Notes under the pieces: model-generated
The model's database searches: none
Told to the model about the DNA's origin: nothing
The model's input: only the letters and a program-made list of their open reading frames with translations
Made by a program: the position numbers and the translations under genes
Shown: piece after piece, positions 55,648 through 64,000 of the stretch
How the letters are laid out: each line of letters starts with the position of its first letter
Position numbering within the stretch: position 1 is the first letter of the stretch
Assembly: GCA_030847615.1 (NCBI GenBank)
Contig: JAUMIR010000004.1
Span: forward strand, 98,284,001 to 98,348,000
Length of the DNA stretch: 64,000 nucleotides
From: Gambelia wislizenii
Lineage: Eukaryota > Chordata > Lepidosauria > Squamata > Crotaphytidae
Direction of reading: 5' to 3'

Positions 55648-56935
55648 CTTACGATGTGATCATGATAAGATGGCCTCAGGTGTAGTGTTACGTCTTTCCT
55701 CCCTCACCACTGTTGGGATGGGCGTTGAGGAAAATCAGACAAGAGAGAGCGGAGGTCATTCTGATTGCTCTGCATTGGCCACAAAAACTGTAGTTTCCAT
55801 ATCTGGTTCAGTTACAGGTCCAGGAACTGTGGCCTCTACCCCTCTGGCCGAACCTTCTGATGCAAGGAGGTCTGTTGCATCCAGACCCAGGCCGGTTATA
55901 ACTTCATGCCTGGAGGTTGAGTGGGAAAGGTTGCTGAAGGTCGGGTATGACAGAGAGGTGGTAGAAACCATTTTGGCTGCTAGATGTCCTTCTACCATTT
56001 GATTGTATGAGTATACATGACGGGCCTTTTGTAGGCGGTGCCGTATTAAGGGTTTAGACCTTTACAGGTTTCACTGGGGACGATCTTAGCATTTCTTCAG
56101 GCAGGGCTAAAGAAGGGTCTGTCTCAAAACACATTACAACGACGTGTCGGCCTTGGGGTCTGTTTTGAGAGGTACTCGCAGTAAACCTTTGGCATCACAC
56201 CCATACATCCGTGTGGTCGACCTCCAGTGGTGCACAGGTTTCCTTCCTGGAAGTTGAATTGTAGTGCTTAAAACGTTGATGTACAAGCCTTTTGAGCCGC
56301 TGTGGTCAGCAGACTTAACAATTCTTACCTATAAAGTGGCCTTTTTGATTGTTGTGACTTTGGCTCGCCAGGTCTCTGAATTGGGAGCTCTGTCAGTGAG
56401 ATAGGACTTATGTATTTTTCAAAAGGATTCAGTCACATTGCATTTGGATCAGTCTTTTGTACCAAAGGTGAATTCTGTGTTCCATAGGGAACAGGAGTTG
56501 GTGTTGCCTTCCTTCTGTCCAAATCTGTCAGTGGACCAGGAAAGGAGTTGGCATACTGTGGACATCAGAAGAGCATTAAATATCTATTTGAAAAGGTCAG
56601 AGGAATTTTGACAGTCTCATGCCTTGTTTGTTGCCTTTTCAGGGGTGTCAAAAGGGAAGAAGGTTTCTTCCTTGACTATAGCTTGATGGCTGCATCAGTG
56701 CATTGAGTTAGTGTATGTTCATAGCTCTTTGCCTGTTCCAGCCAGGATTCAGGCTCATTCAACTCTCAGTGCTACCATGTCGGCAGTTTTGGGTAGGACA
56801 CATTCTATTGTTGAGATTTGCAGAGCGGCTACTTGGTCCTCGTCTTTGACGTTTACTAGGCATTACCGTATTGATGCCTATGTATCTGCTGATGCAGTCT
56901 TTGGGCGACGTGTTTTGCAGCAGGTAATTTGTTAG
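55648..56935 (+). pseudogene. DIRS tyrosine recombinase, frameshifted
   Basis: Only the end is open (56711-56935): QAHSTLSATMSAVLGRTHSI, EICRAATWSSSLTFTRHYRI and FGRRVLQQ. The tyrosine box (HYRID) is there, but the H-x-x-R box reads HSTL, so the arginine appears lost. Upstream recombinase coding (56,000-56,700) is broken by stops. Confidence 0.75.
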
Positions 56936-57584
56936 AGTGGAGTTAGTTTTCCCGCCGTGGATGCACCGTTATTATAGGTCCTGAAGTAAGGAATCCCTCC
57001 CCTTGCTGCTGGAAAACGGAACATTGGTATTTACCATGAAGGTTCCTTTTCAGCAGCGATGGGGAGGGAGTCCTTGCCCATCCCTTTTTTGCTTAGTTAG
57101 TTATAATGTTATTGTGATGTTTTTGTTTTGGGTTGGAGCGGCGTAATGATTCTGGGGAGGTTGGGGGTTGGCTCCACCTCCTGGTGTGGTGTTAACATTC
57201 TTATTTGCAGATGGTCCTGCCTGTTTTCAGAGGAGGCGGAGCCAATACCCAAAGTAAGAACTCCCTCCCCATCACTGCTGAAAAGAAACCTTCACGCTAA
57301 ATACCAATGTTCCATTCTTTCTTAACATTAATTAGAATACTTACCCTGTATTGCTTTTTAAAAATGTGTTGGATGCTGGTCTGTGGGTCTCTTGTCACCT
57401 CAACAAAACACAAGGCAGTAGTGTAGAGCACGTTAAGAGGTAGCATTGAACCATGTGATATTCCTTTATATTTTAGTGAGATCACACCCCCATAACTGTG
57501 AAAGCTATTTTAAAAGTCACCATTGAACAGAAAGGAGAATGAAATTATCCCTCATTAAGTTAGAATTGAGATCCGTCAGATAAC

Positions 57585-57755
57585 AAGCCTGAGTGGCTTT
57601 AAAAAAGCACTAAAGACGGATCTCTTTCGGCAGGCCTTTCCTAATTAGATCCCGGCCTCAGGGGATCCTGGCCTCTTCTAGGCTGCTGGCCATTTATTAT
57701 ATTTATTGTATTTATAGTTTTAAAAGTGATTTTAGATTAGTTGTTTTAATTTATA
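57585..57755 (+). mobile_element. L2-like LINE 3' end, left part (split by MITE)
   Basis: Encodes FKKALKTDLFRQAFPN, the usual C-terminus of L2-like LINEs. It resumes after the MITE at 59951. Confidence 0.7.
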
Positions 57756-59948
57756 CAGTTGCCCCTCCACATTCGCGAACTCAGCATTCGCGGTTTTAAT
57801 TATTCGCGGTTTTGGGAGGGCCCCCCCGGGCCCCCCCAAAACCGCGAAAAGGGGCCTCCGGAGGCCCCTTGAAAGCTGTGGGAAGGAGCCGGGAGGGCCG
57901 GCTAGGCGTTCACGGGGCTTTTGGAGACCCCCCAGAGGCCCCGTGAAGGCCTGGGGAGGGTGGGGGGAGGCCTTCACGGAGCCTTGGAAGGCTCCGTGAA
58001 GGGCTGGGGAGGGTGGGGGGAGGCTGCGGAGGCCTTCACGGAGCCTTGAAAGGCTCCGTGAAGGCCCCGGGGAGGGAGGGGGGAGGGTGGGGGGAGGCCG
58101 CGGAGGCCTTCACGGAGCCTTGAAAGGCTCCGTGAAGGCCCCAGGGAGGGAGGGGGGAGGATGGGGGGAGGCCTTCACGGAGCCTTGGAAGGCTCCGTGA
58201 AGGGCTGGGGAGGGTGGGGGGAGGCCGCGGAGGCCTTCACGGAGCCTTCCAAGGCTCCGTGAAGGCCCCGGGGAGGGAGGGGGGAGGGTGGGGGGAGGCC
58301 TTCACGGAGCCTTGAAAGGCTCCGTGAAGGGCTGGGGAGGGTGGGGGGAGGCCGCGGAGGCCTTCAAAGGCTCCGTGAAGGCCCCGGGGAGGGAGGGGGG
58401 AGGATGGGTGGAGGCCTTCACGGAGCCTTCCAAGGCTCCGTGAAGGGCTGGGGAGGGTGGGGGGAGGCCGCGGAGGCCTTCAAAGGCTCCGTGAAGGCCC
58501 CGGGGAGGGAGGGGGGAGGATGGGTGGAGGCCTTCACGGAGCCTTCCAAGGCTCCGTGAAGGGCTGGGGAGGGTGGGGGGAGGCCGCGGAGGCCTTCACG
58601 GAGCCTTGAAAGACTCCGTGAAGGCCCCGGGGAGGGAGGGGGAGGGTGGGGGGAGGCCTTCACGGAGCCTTGGAAGGCTCCGTGAAGGGCTGGGGAGGGA
58701 GGGTGGAGGGTGGGGGGAGGCCTTCACGGAGCCTTGGAAGGCTCCGTGAAGGGCTGGGGAGGGTGGGGGGAGGCCGCGGAGGCCTTCACGGAGCCTTGAA
58801 AGGCTCCGTGAAGGCCCCAGGGAGGGAGGGTGGAGGGTGGGGGGAGGCCTTCACGGAGCCTTGGAAGGCTCCGTGAAGGGCTGGGGAGGGTGGGGGGAGG
58901 CCGCGGAGGCCTTCAAAGGCTCCGTGAAGGCCCCGGGGAGGGAGGGGGGAGGATGGGTGGAGGCCTTCACGGAGCCTTCCAAGGCTCCGTGAAGGGCTGG
59001 GGAGGGTGGGGGGAGGCTGCGGAGGCCTTCAAAGGCTCCGTGAAGGCCCCGGGGAGGGAGGGGGGAGGATGGGTGGAGGCCTTCACGGAGCCTTCCAAGG
59101 CTCCGTGAAGGGCTGGGGAGGGTGGGGGGAGGCCGCGGAGGCCTTCACGGAGCCTTGAAAGACTCCGTGAAGGCCCTGGGGAGGGAGGGGGAGGGTGGGG
59201 GGAGGCCTTCACGGAGCCTTGGAAGGCTCCGTGAAGGGCTGGGGAGGGAGGGTGGAGGGTGGGGGGAGGCCTTCACGGAGCCTTGGAAGGCTCCGTGAAG
59301 GGCTGGGGAGGGTGGGGGGAGGCCGCGGAGGCCTTCACGGAGCCTTGAAAGGCTCCGTGAAGGCCCCAGGGAGGGAGGGTGGAGGGTGGGGGGAGGCCTT
59401 CACGGAGCCTTGGAAGGCTCCGTGAAGGGCTGGGGAGGGTGGGGGGAGGCCGCGGAGGCCTTCAAAGGCTCCGTGAAGGCCCCGGGGAGGGAGGGGGGAG
59501 GATGGGTGGAGGCCTTCACGGAGCCTTCCAAGGCTCCGTGAAGGGCTGGGGAGGGTGGGGGGAGGCCGCGGAGGCCTTCACGGAGCCTTGAAAGACTCCG
59601 TGAAGGCCCCGGGGAGGGAGGGTGGAGGGTGGGGGGAGGCCTTCACGGAGCCTTCCAAGGCTCCGTGAAGGGCTGGGGAGGGTGGGGGGAGGCCGTGGAG
59701 GCCTTCACGGGGCCTTGAAAGACTCCGTGAAGGCCCCGGGGAGGGAGGGGGGAGGGTGGGGGGAGGCCTTCACGGAGCCTTGGAAGGCTCCGTGAAGGGC
59801 TGGGGAGGGTGGGGGGAGGCCGCGGAGGCCTTCACGGAGCCTTCGAAGGCTCCGTGAAGGCCCCAGGGAGGGCAATCCATATTCGCGGTTTTTTTACATT
59901 CGCGGGGGTCCGTGGAACGTAACCCCCGCAAATGTCAAGGGACAACTG
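57756..59948. mobile_element. Tigger-like MITE, family A, copy 7, swollen by a minisatellite
   Basis: Left end CAGTTGCCCCTCCACATTCG; right end CAAATGTCAAGGGACAACTG; TA on both sides (57754-57755, 59949-59950). The other copies are about 220-240 bp. Here the outer parts (ATTCGCGGTTTT motifs) flank about 2 kb of GC-rich minisatellite. Confidence 0.85.
57945..59875. repeat. GC-rich minisatellite with hairpin units and 549-bp higher-order repeat
   Basis: Units of roughly 60-80 bp carry CTTCACGGAGCCTTGG followed by AAGGCTCCGTGAAG, an inverted pair, then a G-rich spacer (GGGGAGGGTGGGGGGAGGC). Blocks at 58418-58876 and 58967-59425 are near-identical at an offset of 549 bases. The open frames of 70-90 codons here are only repeat translation. 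Confidence 0.92.
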
Positions 59949-59950
59949 TA

Positions 59951-60085
59951 TTTGTTTAATGTTTTTTTATGGGGGAGGGTGGGAGTGGGGGTGTTTAGGG
60001 ATTTTATTTGTATTGTATTTTAAATTTTGTAAGCCGCCCCGATTGTTTTAACAGAGGGGCGGGGTATAAATACATTTTATTATTA
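59951..60085 (+). mobile_element. L2-like LINE 3' end, right part
   Basis: TTTTGTAAGCCGCCCCGATT, GAGGGGCGGGGTATAAATAC, then an ATT repeat tail. Confidence 0.75.
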
Positions 60086-60689
60086 TTATTATTGTTAATT
60101 GTAATGTAACTTCTTACTGGGTAAATGAATTAATTACAAGTAACTAGTTATTGTCTCCAAACTCTGGGGAGGTATGCTAGCTAGCTTTAAAGATGGTCCA
60201 CTATGAAAAATTCAGAAGAAATTCAACAATGCAACAACAACAACAACAAATATAAAATAGCAACAATGCAAAGATGCAGAGAAAATGGCTGCTGAGGGCT
60301 TAATGTTCATTTTGTGTGCTTGTGGAGAGAAGGAGAAGAAAGAGGGGGAAGCCACAGTTCAGAAAAATATACTTTTGGTATTACTGTCTTACATCCAACT
60401 TAATACCAGCAGAGTGAAAATTCATAGTAGTGCAGTTTTGCTGGATAATTGTTTTGTACAAACAGTTGTGCAAAGTAGTTTGGAAAAATGTTGCCCAATC
60501 TCGGAAAAATGTTGCCCAATCTCTTGTCCACCCAAGTTGTGCAAATGAAAACGTTAGGATACCATCCTTACACTAACTCTGCAATAGTATCCCAGCTAAT
60601 ACAAAAGGCCTTTTACTAGGGCAGCGACATAATTGGAGAAAGGCCAAAGTTCCTTTCATAAGGAAATCAGTGTATGGATTTATTTGTGG
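60086..60689. other. Unassigned; small tandem repeats
   Basis: (CAA)n at about 60,232-60,248 and a perfect 21-bp tandem duplication (GGAAAAATGTTGCCCAATCT plus C) at 60482-60523. Confidence 0.5.
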
Positions 60690-61850
60690 TGTTACCTATT
60701 TTGCTTGTTATTGTTTGCAAACAAGTTGACTTTGACTTGTGGCAGCCCGATGAATAAGAGACCCCCACAAGAACCCTGGTCATCATTTGCCCTGTTCATG
60801 TCTTGCATATATAGTTCTGCAGGTTTCTTTATTGAGTCAATCCACTTATAATGTCTTCCTCTTTTCCTACTGCCTTCCACTTTGCTAAGCATTATTGTCT
60901 TTTCTACTGAGTCATGTTATCTCATATCATGAAACGCATGTCTGAAGTGCAACAACTTCGGTTTAGTCATCTTGGCTTCTAGTGAGATATCAGAACTGAT
61001 TTGCTTTAGGACATTCATTTGTTGTTTTAGCAGTCAGTGGTATCTGTAGAATTCTCCTTCATCATCACATTTCAAATGTGTTAATTTTCTTGCTGTCATC
61101 CTCCTTCATTGTCCAGCTTTCACACCCACACATAGACATCAGAAATACTATGGCATGGATGATTTAGACTTTGAAATCTGCTAGTACAGTTGTCCCGCCG
61201 TATCCACGGATTTAGTATTCACGAATTAAGTATTCACGACTTGAAAATATTATTTTAAAAATAATAATCCAAAAAACAAACCTTGATTTTACCATCTTAT
61301 ATAAGGGACACCATTTTGCTATGCCATTGCATATAATGGGACTTGAGTATTCACAGATTTTGGTATCCATGGGGGTGTGTGTGTGTCCTGGAACCAAATC
61401 CCAGTGAATATGAAGGAACAGCTGTATATCTTTACACTTGAGGATCTTATTTAGTTCCTTCATAGCTATCCTTTCAAGTTTTGGACATCTTATTTTTTGT
61501 AAAATCTTCAGCATCACTTTACTCCATGGGAGGTCAGTGCAATAGTCTAGTGATGACCACAGTCCCTACTGTCCCCTTTTTGGGGACTAGAATATATATT
61601 TAGTGTTTCTAGTCTGTGTGCCATTGTTTTTCCCCTGTTGTGTTGGCAACTTTTTGTTAGAATTGGAATGGATTCTGCCTCTGTACCTTGAAATGGTTCT
61701 ATTGGTGTACCATCAGTACTTGATGATTTATTTATCCAAAGTGATTTGAGAGCCTTTTCCACTTCATTTTGTAAGATCATGGATTCATCTTCAAATAGTT
61801 CTTCCTTGAAGGAATCTGTCATTGTTTCATCTCTTTTATATAGTTTATCA
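60690..61850 (-). mobile_element. BovB LINE, internally deleted, split by a MITE
   Basis: Minus strand. The RT N-terminal part (61822-61547, TDSFKEELFEDESMILQNEV, EKALKSLWINKSS) and a short MLKILQKI piece (61517-61480) run to the MITE at 61424. After the MITE the C-terminal part follows (60892-60700, KVEGSRKRGRHYKWIDSIKK). The RT centre is missing. Confidence 0.8.
61187..61424 (+). mobile_element. Tigger-like MITE, family A, copy 8
   Basis: CAGTTGTCCCGCCGTATCC and AATATGAAGGAACAGCTG, TA on both sides; (GT)n near its right end. Inserted in the BovB. Confidence 0.85.
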
Positions 61851-61943
61851 GTGTATTGGTTCCATCATCTTTTTTATTTTGTCCTTATCATATGGTAGTG
61901 CACTGGTACCTCTGAGCATATCAAGAAGTCCAGGCAGCAAAAG

Positions 61944-62324
61944 TTGTTGTAGCAGATTTTTATCCATCAGGCAAAGAAATAAGCACACAAATGCAGATAT
62001 GTGTTTAAACTACTTCTCTTTACTACAGCATAATATAGTGATATTTACAGCGAGTCTGAGACTCCTCATAAAGATTACATATCACAACATAAAGTACAGT
62101 ACAGTACAGTCTTGTCACTGCAATGCCCAGAGAGAACTACTCGGTCACAATGCATAGTTCAACAGAATACATAACGGAGACAGTGGATCCCACACAGATT
62201 CTCTCGCTGTCTTACAGAGATACGGAATCCTTCCAAGGCTAGCTTCTCAGACCTGATCAAGATACTTCGGCCAGCTGCATTTAGCCCTCTCACCACTGCC
62301 CCCTGCAGGCTGTAACATGTCATA
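61944..62324 (-). mobile_element. Possible solo LTR
   Basis: Read on the minus strand the segment starts TGTTACAGCCTGCAGGGGG and ends CTGCTACAACA, i.e. TG...CA, about 380 bp, in the style of an LTR. No clean target duplication was found and no internal genes are near, so this is tentative. Confidence 0.3.
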
Positions 62325-62369
62325 CTTGCAATATAAATTTACCAGGTTGCATATGTGTGAGGTGTACTT

Positions 62370-63008
62370 TGTTTATTCCTGCAGTGCAGGGTGTTGGTTC
62401 TCCTTTATGGATCTGAAACATGGGTCACCTATCGCCACCACCTACGACTCCTCGAACACTTTCACCAGCGCTGTCTACGCACAATCCTAAATATACACTG
62501 GACTGACTGTGTGATGAATGTTGCTGTCCTTGAGCAAGCAGGGATCACCAGCATTGAGGCCATGATATTGAGAACACAGCTGTGCTGGGCAGGGCATGTT
62601 TCTAGGATGGAGGACCATTGCCTCCCCAAAATAGTACTCTACGGTGAACTCGCCACGGGTCAGCATAAGAGGGATGCTCCAAAAAAGCGATACAAGGACT
62701 CCCTGAAACAACATCTCAGGCTCAGCCAAATTGATTACCAACAATGGTCCGCCCTGGCCTCACATCGAGAGGCATGGAGACACACTATCCACAATGCTGC
62801 AGCCTTATTTGAGAACTCACGACGAACAAGTCTTGAAGAGAAACTACAACGCAGAAAGAATCACAACCCAGAAACATCACCCAAGGAGACCTTCTGCTGT
62901 GCTTTCTGCAACCGGACTTGTTTATCTCGGATTGGCCTTTTTAGTCATCAGTGCGCTTGCAGAAAGCGCGGGATGAGTCCTTCCTGAATCTTCATTTGCG
63001 AAGAAAAG

Positions 63009-63053
<45 letters not shown>

Positions 63054-63110
63054 AGGGTGTTGGACTGGATGGCCCTTGTGGTCTCTTCCAATTCTATGAT
63101 TGTATAATTC
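62370..63110 (+). mobile_element. CR1 3' tail split by a LINE
   Basis: GTTTATTCCTGCAGTGCAGG (62370-62390) continues after the insert as GGACTGGATGGCCCTTGTGG and CTCTTCCAATTCTATGATTG (63061-63100), the CR1 end. Confidence 0.75.
62398..63051 (+). mobile_element. Zinc-finger-tailed LINE 3' end, copy 2
   Basis: One open frame (to 62987) encodes YGSETWVTYRHHLRLLEHF, RTQLCWAGHVSRM, APKKRYKDSLKQHL and the terminal finger CAFCNRTCLSRIGLFSHQCA (C-x2-C ... H-x3-C). It ends in a long (GA)n tail (63010-63047). The target duplication GCAGGGTGTTGG is at 62386-62397 and 63052-63063. It lacks the frame break of copy 1. Confidence 0.85.
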
Positions 63111-63339
63111 TATAAATAAATGTGGTGATTATCTTTAGGAAGTAGATGGGAGAGTGCATGTATTTTATTAATTTGGAATGGTGAGGGGGCAAATTAAATA
63201 AAATGCAAATATACATAAACCATCAAATATCCACGTTATGAATTTATCTGATTGGCTATGAGAATCAGATCAAAACCTGATCTAAAATGTATATTTCATC
63301 TCAAATGGCAAGTGAAAGGAAAACTAAAACTGGAATTGT

Positions 63340-63425
63340 TTTCAATGCTTTGGTTGTGTATTCCTGCATGGCAGGGGGTTGGCCCTTGTAGTCTCTTCCA
63401 AGTCTATGATTCTATGATTCTGTCC
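63340..63425 (+). mobile_element. CR1 LINE 3' tail
   Basis: TATTCCTGCATGGCAGGGGG, TTGTAGTCTCTTCCAAGTCT and two ATGATTCT units. Confidence 0.75.
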
Positions 63426-63815
63426 CATTATCCTGACATATAATGTGTTCTCCTAGTCATTTAACATCCCTACTCTTGGTTTGAATTTCCCTTTAATTTT
63501 TCAGAACTTGTGGAAGAGGTCTCTTTTTTTGCTTTTTTATTATCTTCTCTTTCTTTGTATTGATTGCTACAATATTACAATATTTCTCTTTGTCCCTACA
63601 CACTGAACCACTGAATTGTTGGTTCAAGATTCTGACCATTTTCCTTTCACCTTTTATTTTTGTTACACATCGGTCCTTAACTGCTTGAAGACATTCCTCT
63701 ATCATCCATTGAGGCTTTTCTTTTTCTGTCTATTGATAGTGTATTTTTGCATACATCCCCCGAGAATGGCTTTTGTTTCAGTCCAGAGTTGGTTTCCTGT
63801 CCATTAGGCTTAGTA
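63426..63815. other. Unassigned
   Basis: AT-rich; nothing recognised. Confidence 0.35.
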
Positions 63816-63911
63816 CAGGTTGAGTATCCCTTATCTGAAATGCTTGGGACCAGAAGTGTTTTGGATTTTGATTTTTTCAGATTTTGGAATGTTTGCATAT
63901 ACATAATGGAT
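63816..63911 (+). mobile_element. Tigger-like element, left end
   Basis: After TA: CAGGTTGAGTATCCCTTATC, TGCTTGGGACCAGAAGTGTT, a TIR and start that I know from Tigger-like elements of other amniotes. Cut off by the next repeat. Confidence 0.65.
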
Positions 63912-64000
63912 ATGAGTACCCAGCTTGTGGGGGGCAATTAGCTAACACACATTGGAAACTGTTTAATGCAGTGTAGATGTGTAAATAGCTATTGCTTAAA
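63912..64000 (+). mobile_element. TTTA-tailed repeat, copy 5, runs off the window
   Basis: ATGAGTACCCAGCTTGTGGG, GTGTGTTAGC complement and AAATAGCTATTGCTTAAA: the same repeat as 31620-31866, here in plus orientation. Confidence 0.8.

Larger units (their letters stand above)
52139..57313 (+). mobile_element. DIRS-type tyrosine-recombinase retrotransposon, nearly full length, inactive
   Basis: A 5.2-kb element. The left ITR (from about 52139, with CAGCAGCGAGGGGAGGG, TAACACCACACCAGGAGGTG) is the reverse complement of the right ITR (about 57155-57313, with CACCTCCTGGTGTGGTGTTA). The internal complementary region at about 56985-57095 joins complements of both tips (TCCCTCCCCTTGCTGCTGGA, then GGTTCCTTTTCAGCAGCGAT), the mark of DIRS replication through a circle. 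Coding order is gag-like (52354-54077), RT (54082-54816), RNase H (54907-55647), then tyrosine recombinase (to 56935), all plus strand. Frameshifts separate the parts, so it is dead. Confidence 0.88.

Noticed and set aside
58341..59591. Repeated open frames of 70-92 codons (GGGRGGL, PSRSLGRLREG-type peptides)
   Set aside because: Direct translation of the minisatellite in several frames; they recur with the 549-bp period and are not genes.

Overview
This is a vertebrate nuclear genome window, almost certainly from a squamate reptile (lizard or snake). The evidence is spliced GT-AG genes, CpG-island promoters, and a repeat set typical of squamates: BovB/RTE LINEs, a Sauria-type tRNA SINE, 5S-rRNA-derived SINEs, CR1 and L2-like LINE tails, DIRS elements, Penelope-like remnants and many TA-flanked and hAT-type MITEs. 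Nothing bacterial is present, and most long open frames are chance or repeat-derived.

Genes. (1) On the minus strand, 6335-6428 is the signal-peptide exon of TXNDC12 (ERp18/ERp19-like). The rest of that gene lies beyond the left edge, so 1-6334 is probably its intron 1. (2) BTF3L4 on the plus strand is complete: a likely non-coding exon 1 in a CpG island near 8200, then five coding exons between 11112 and 20788 that give a 158-residue protein with every splice site in phase. A 3' UTR follows with poly(A) signals at 21005, 21116, 21121 and 22640. (3) A second CpG island at about 39,190-39,880 carries a strong splice donor at 39,689. By mammalian gene order (TXNDC12 < > BTF3L4 > ZFYVE9) it is the best candidate for the ZFYVE9 first exon. 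The remaining 24 kb would then be its first intron, because no ZFYVE9 coding exon is seen.

Repeats fill the rest. 1-6.3 kb: Penelope-like 3' end, fold-back element, BovB, (CT)n, a 600-bp DNA element. 7-8 kb: hAT element with a CR1 tail inside it. 9.7-20 kb (BTF3L4 introns): palindromic MITEs, Tigger-like MITEs, a CR1 LINE that split a MITE and was itself hit by a hAT element, two Penelope-like fold-backs with clear target duplications, and a 5S SINE. 25-29.5 kb: a 110-bp tandem repeat, a second copy of the 600-bp DNA element, a Sauria SINE, and an internally deleted DIRS element that keeps both inverted ends. 30-39 kb: Tigger-like MITE, BovB, and two hAT copies in tandem sharing one outer target duplication. 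42-51 kb: BovB, MITEs, a zinc-finger-tailed LINE end, a 5S SINE, and a large nested inverted repeat. 52.1-57.3 kb: a nearly complete but dead DIRS retrotransposon. 57.7-59.9 kb: a GC-rich minisatellite with a 549-bp higher-order repeat, lying wholly inside a Tigger-like MITE. 60-64 kb: broken BovB, MITE, possible solo LTR, a second zinc-finger-tailed LINE end inside a CR1 tail, and more MITEs.

The most unusual observations are the minisatellite grown inside a MITE, two different DIRS lineages with intact ITR/ICR architecture, hammerhead-ribozyme-like cores in the Penelope-like remnants, and the tandem hAT pair that looks as if it moved as one unit. Family names for repeats come from recognition by eye, not from a database search.
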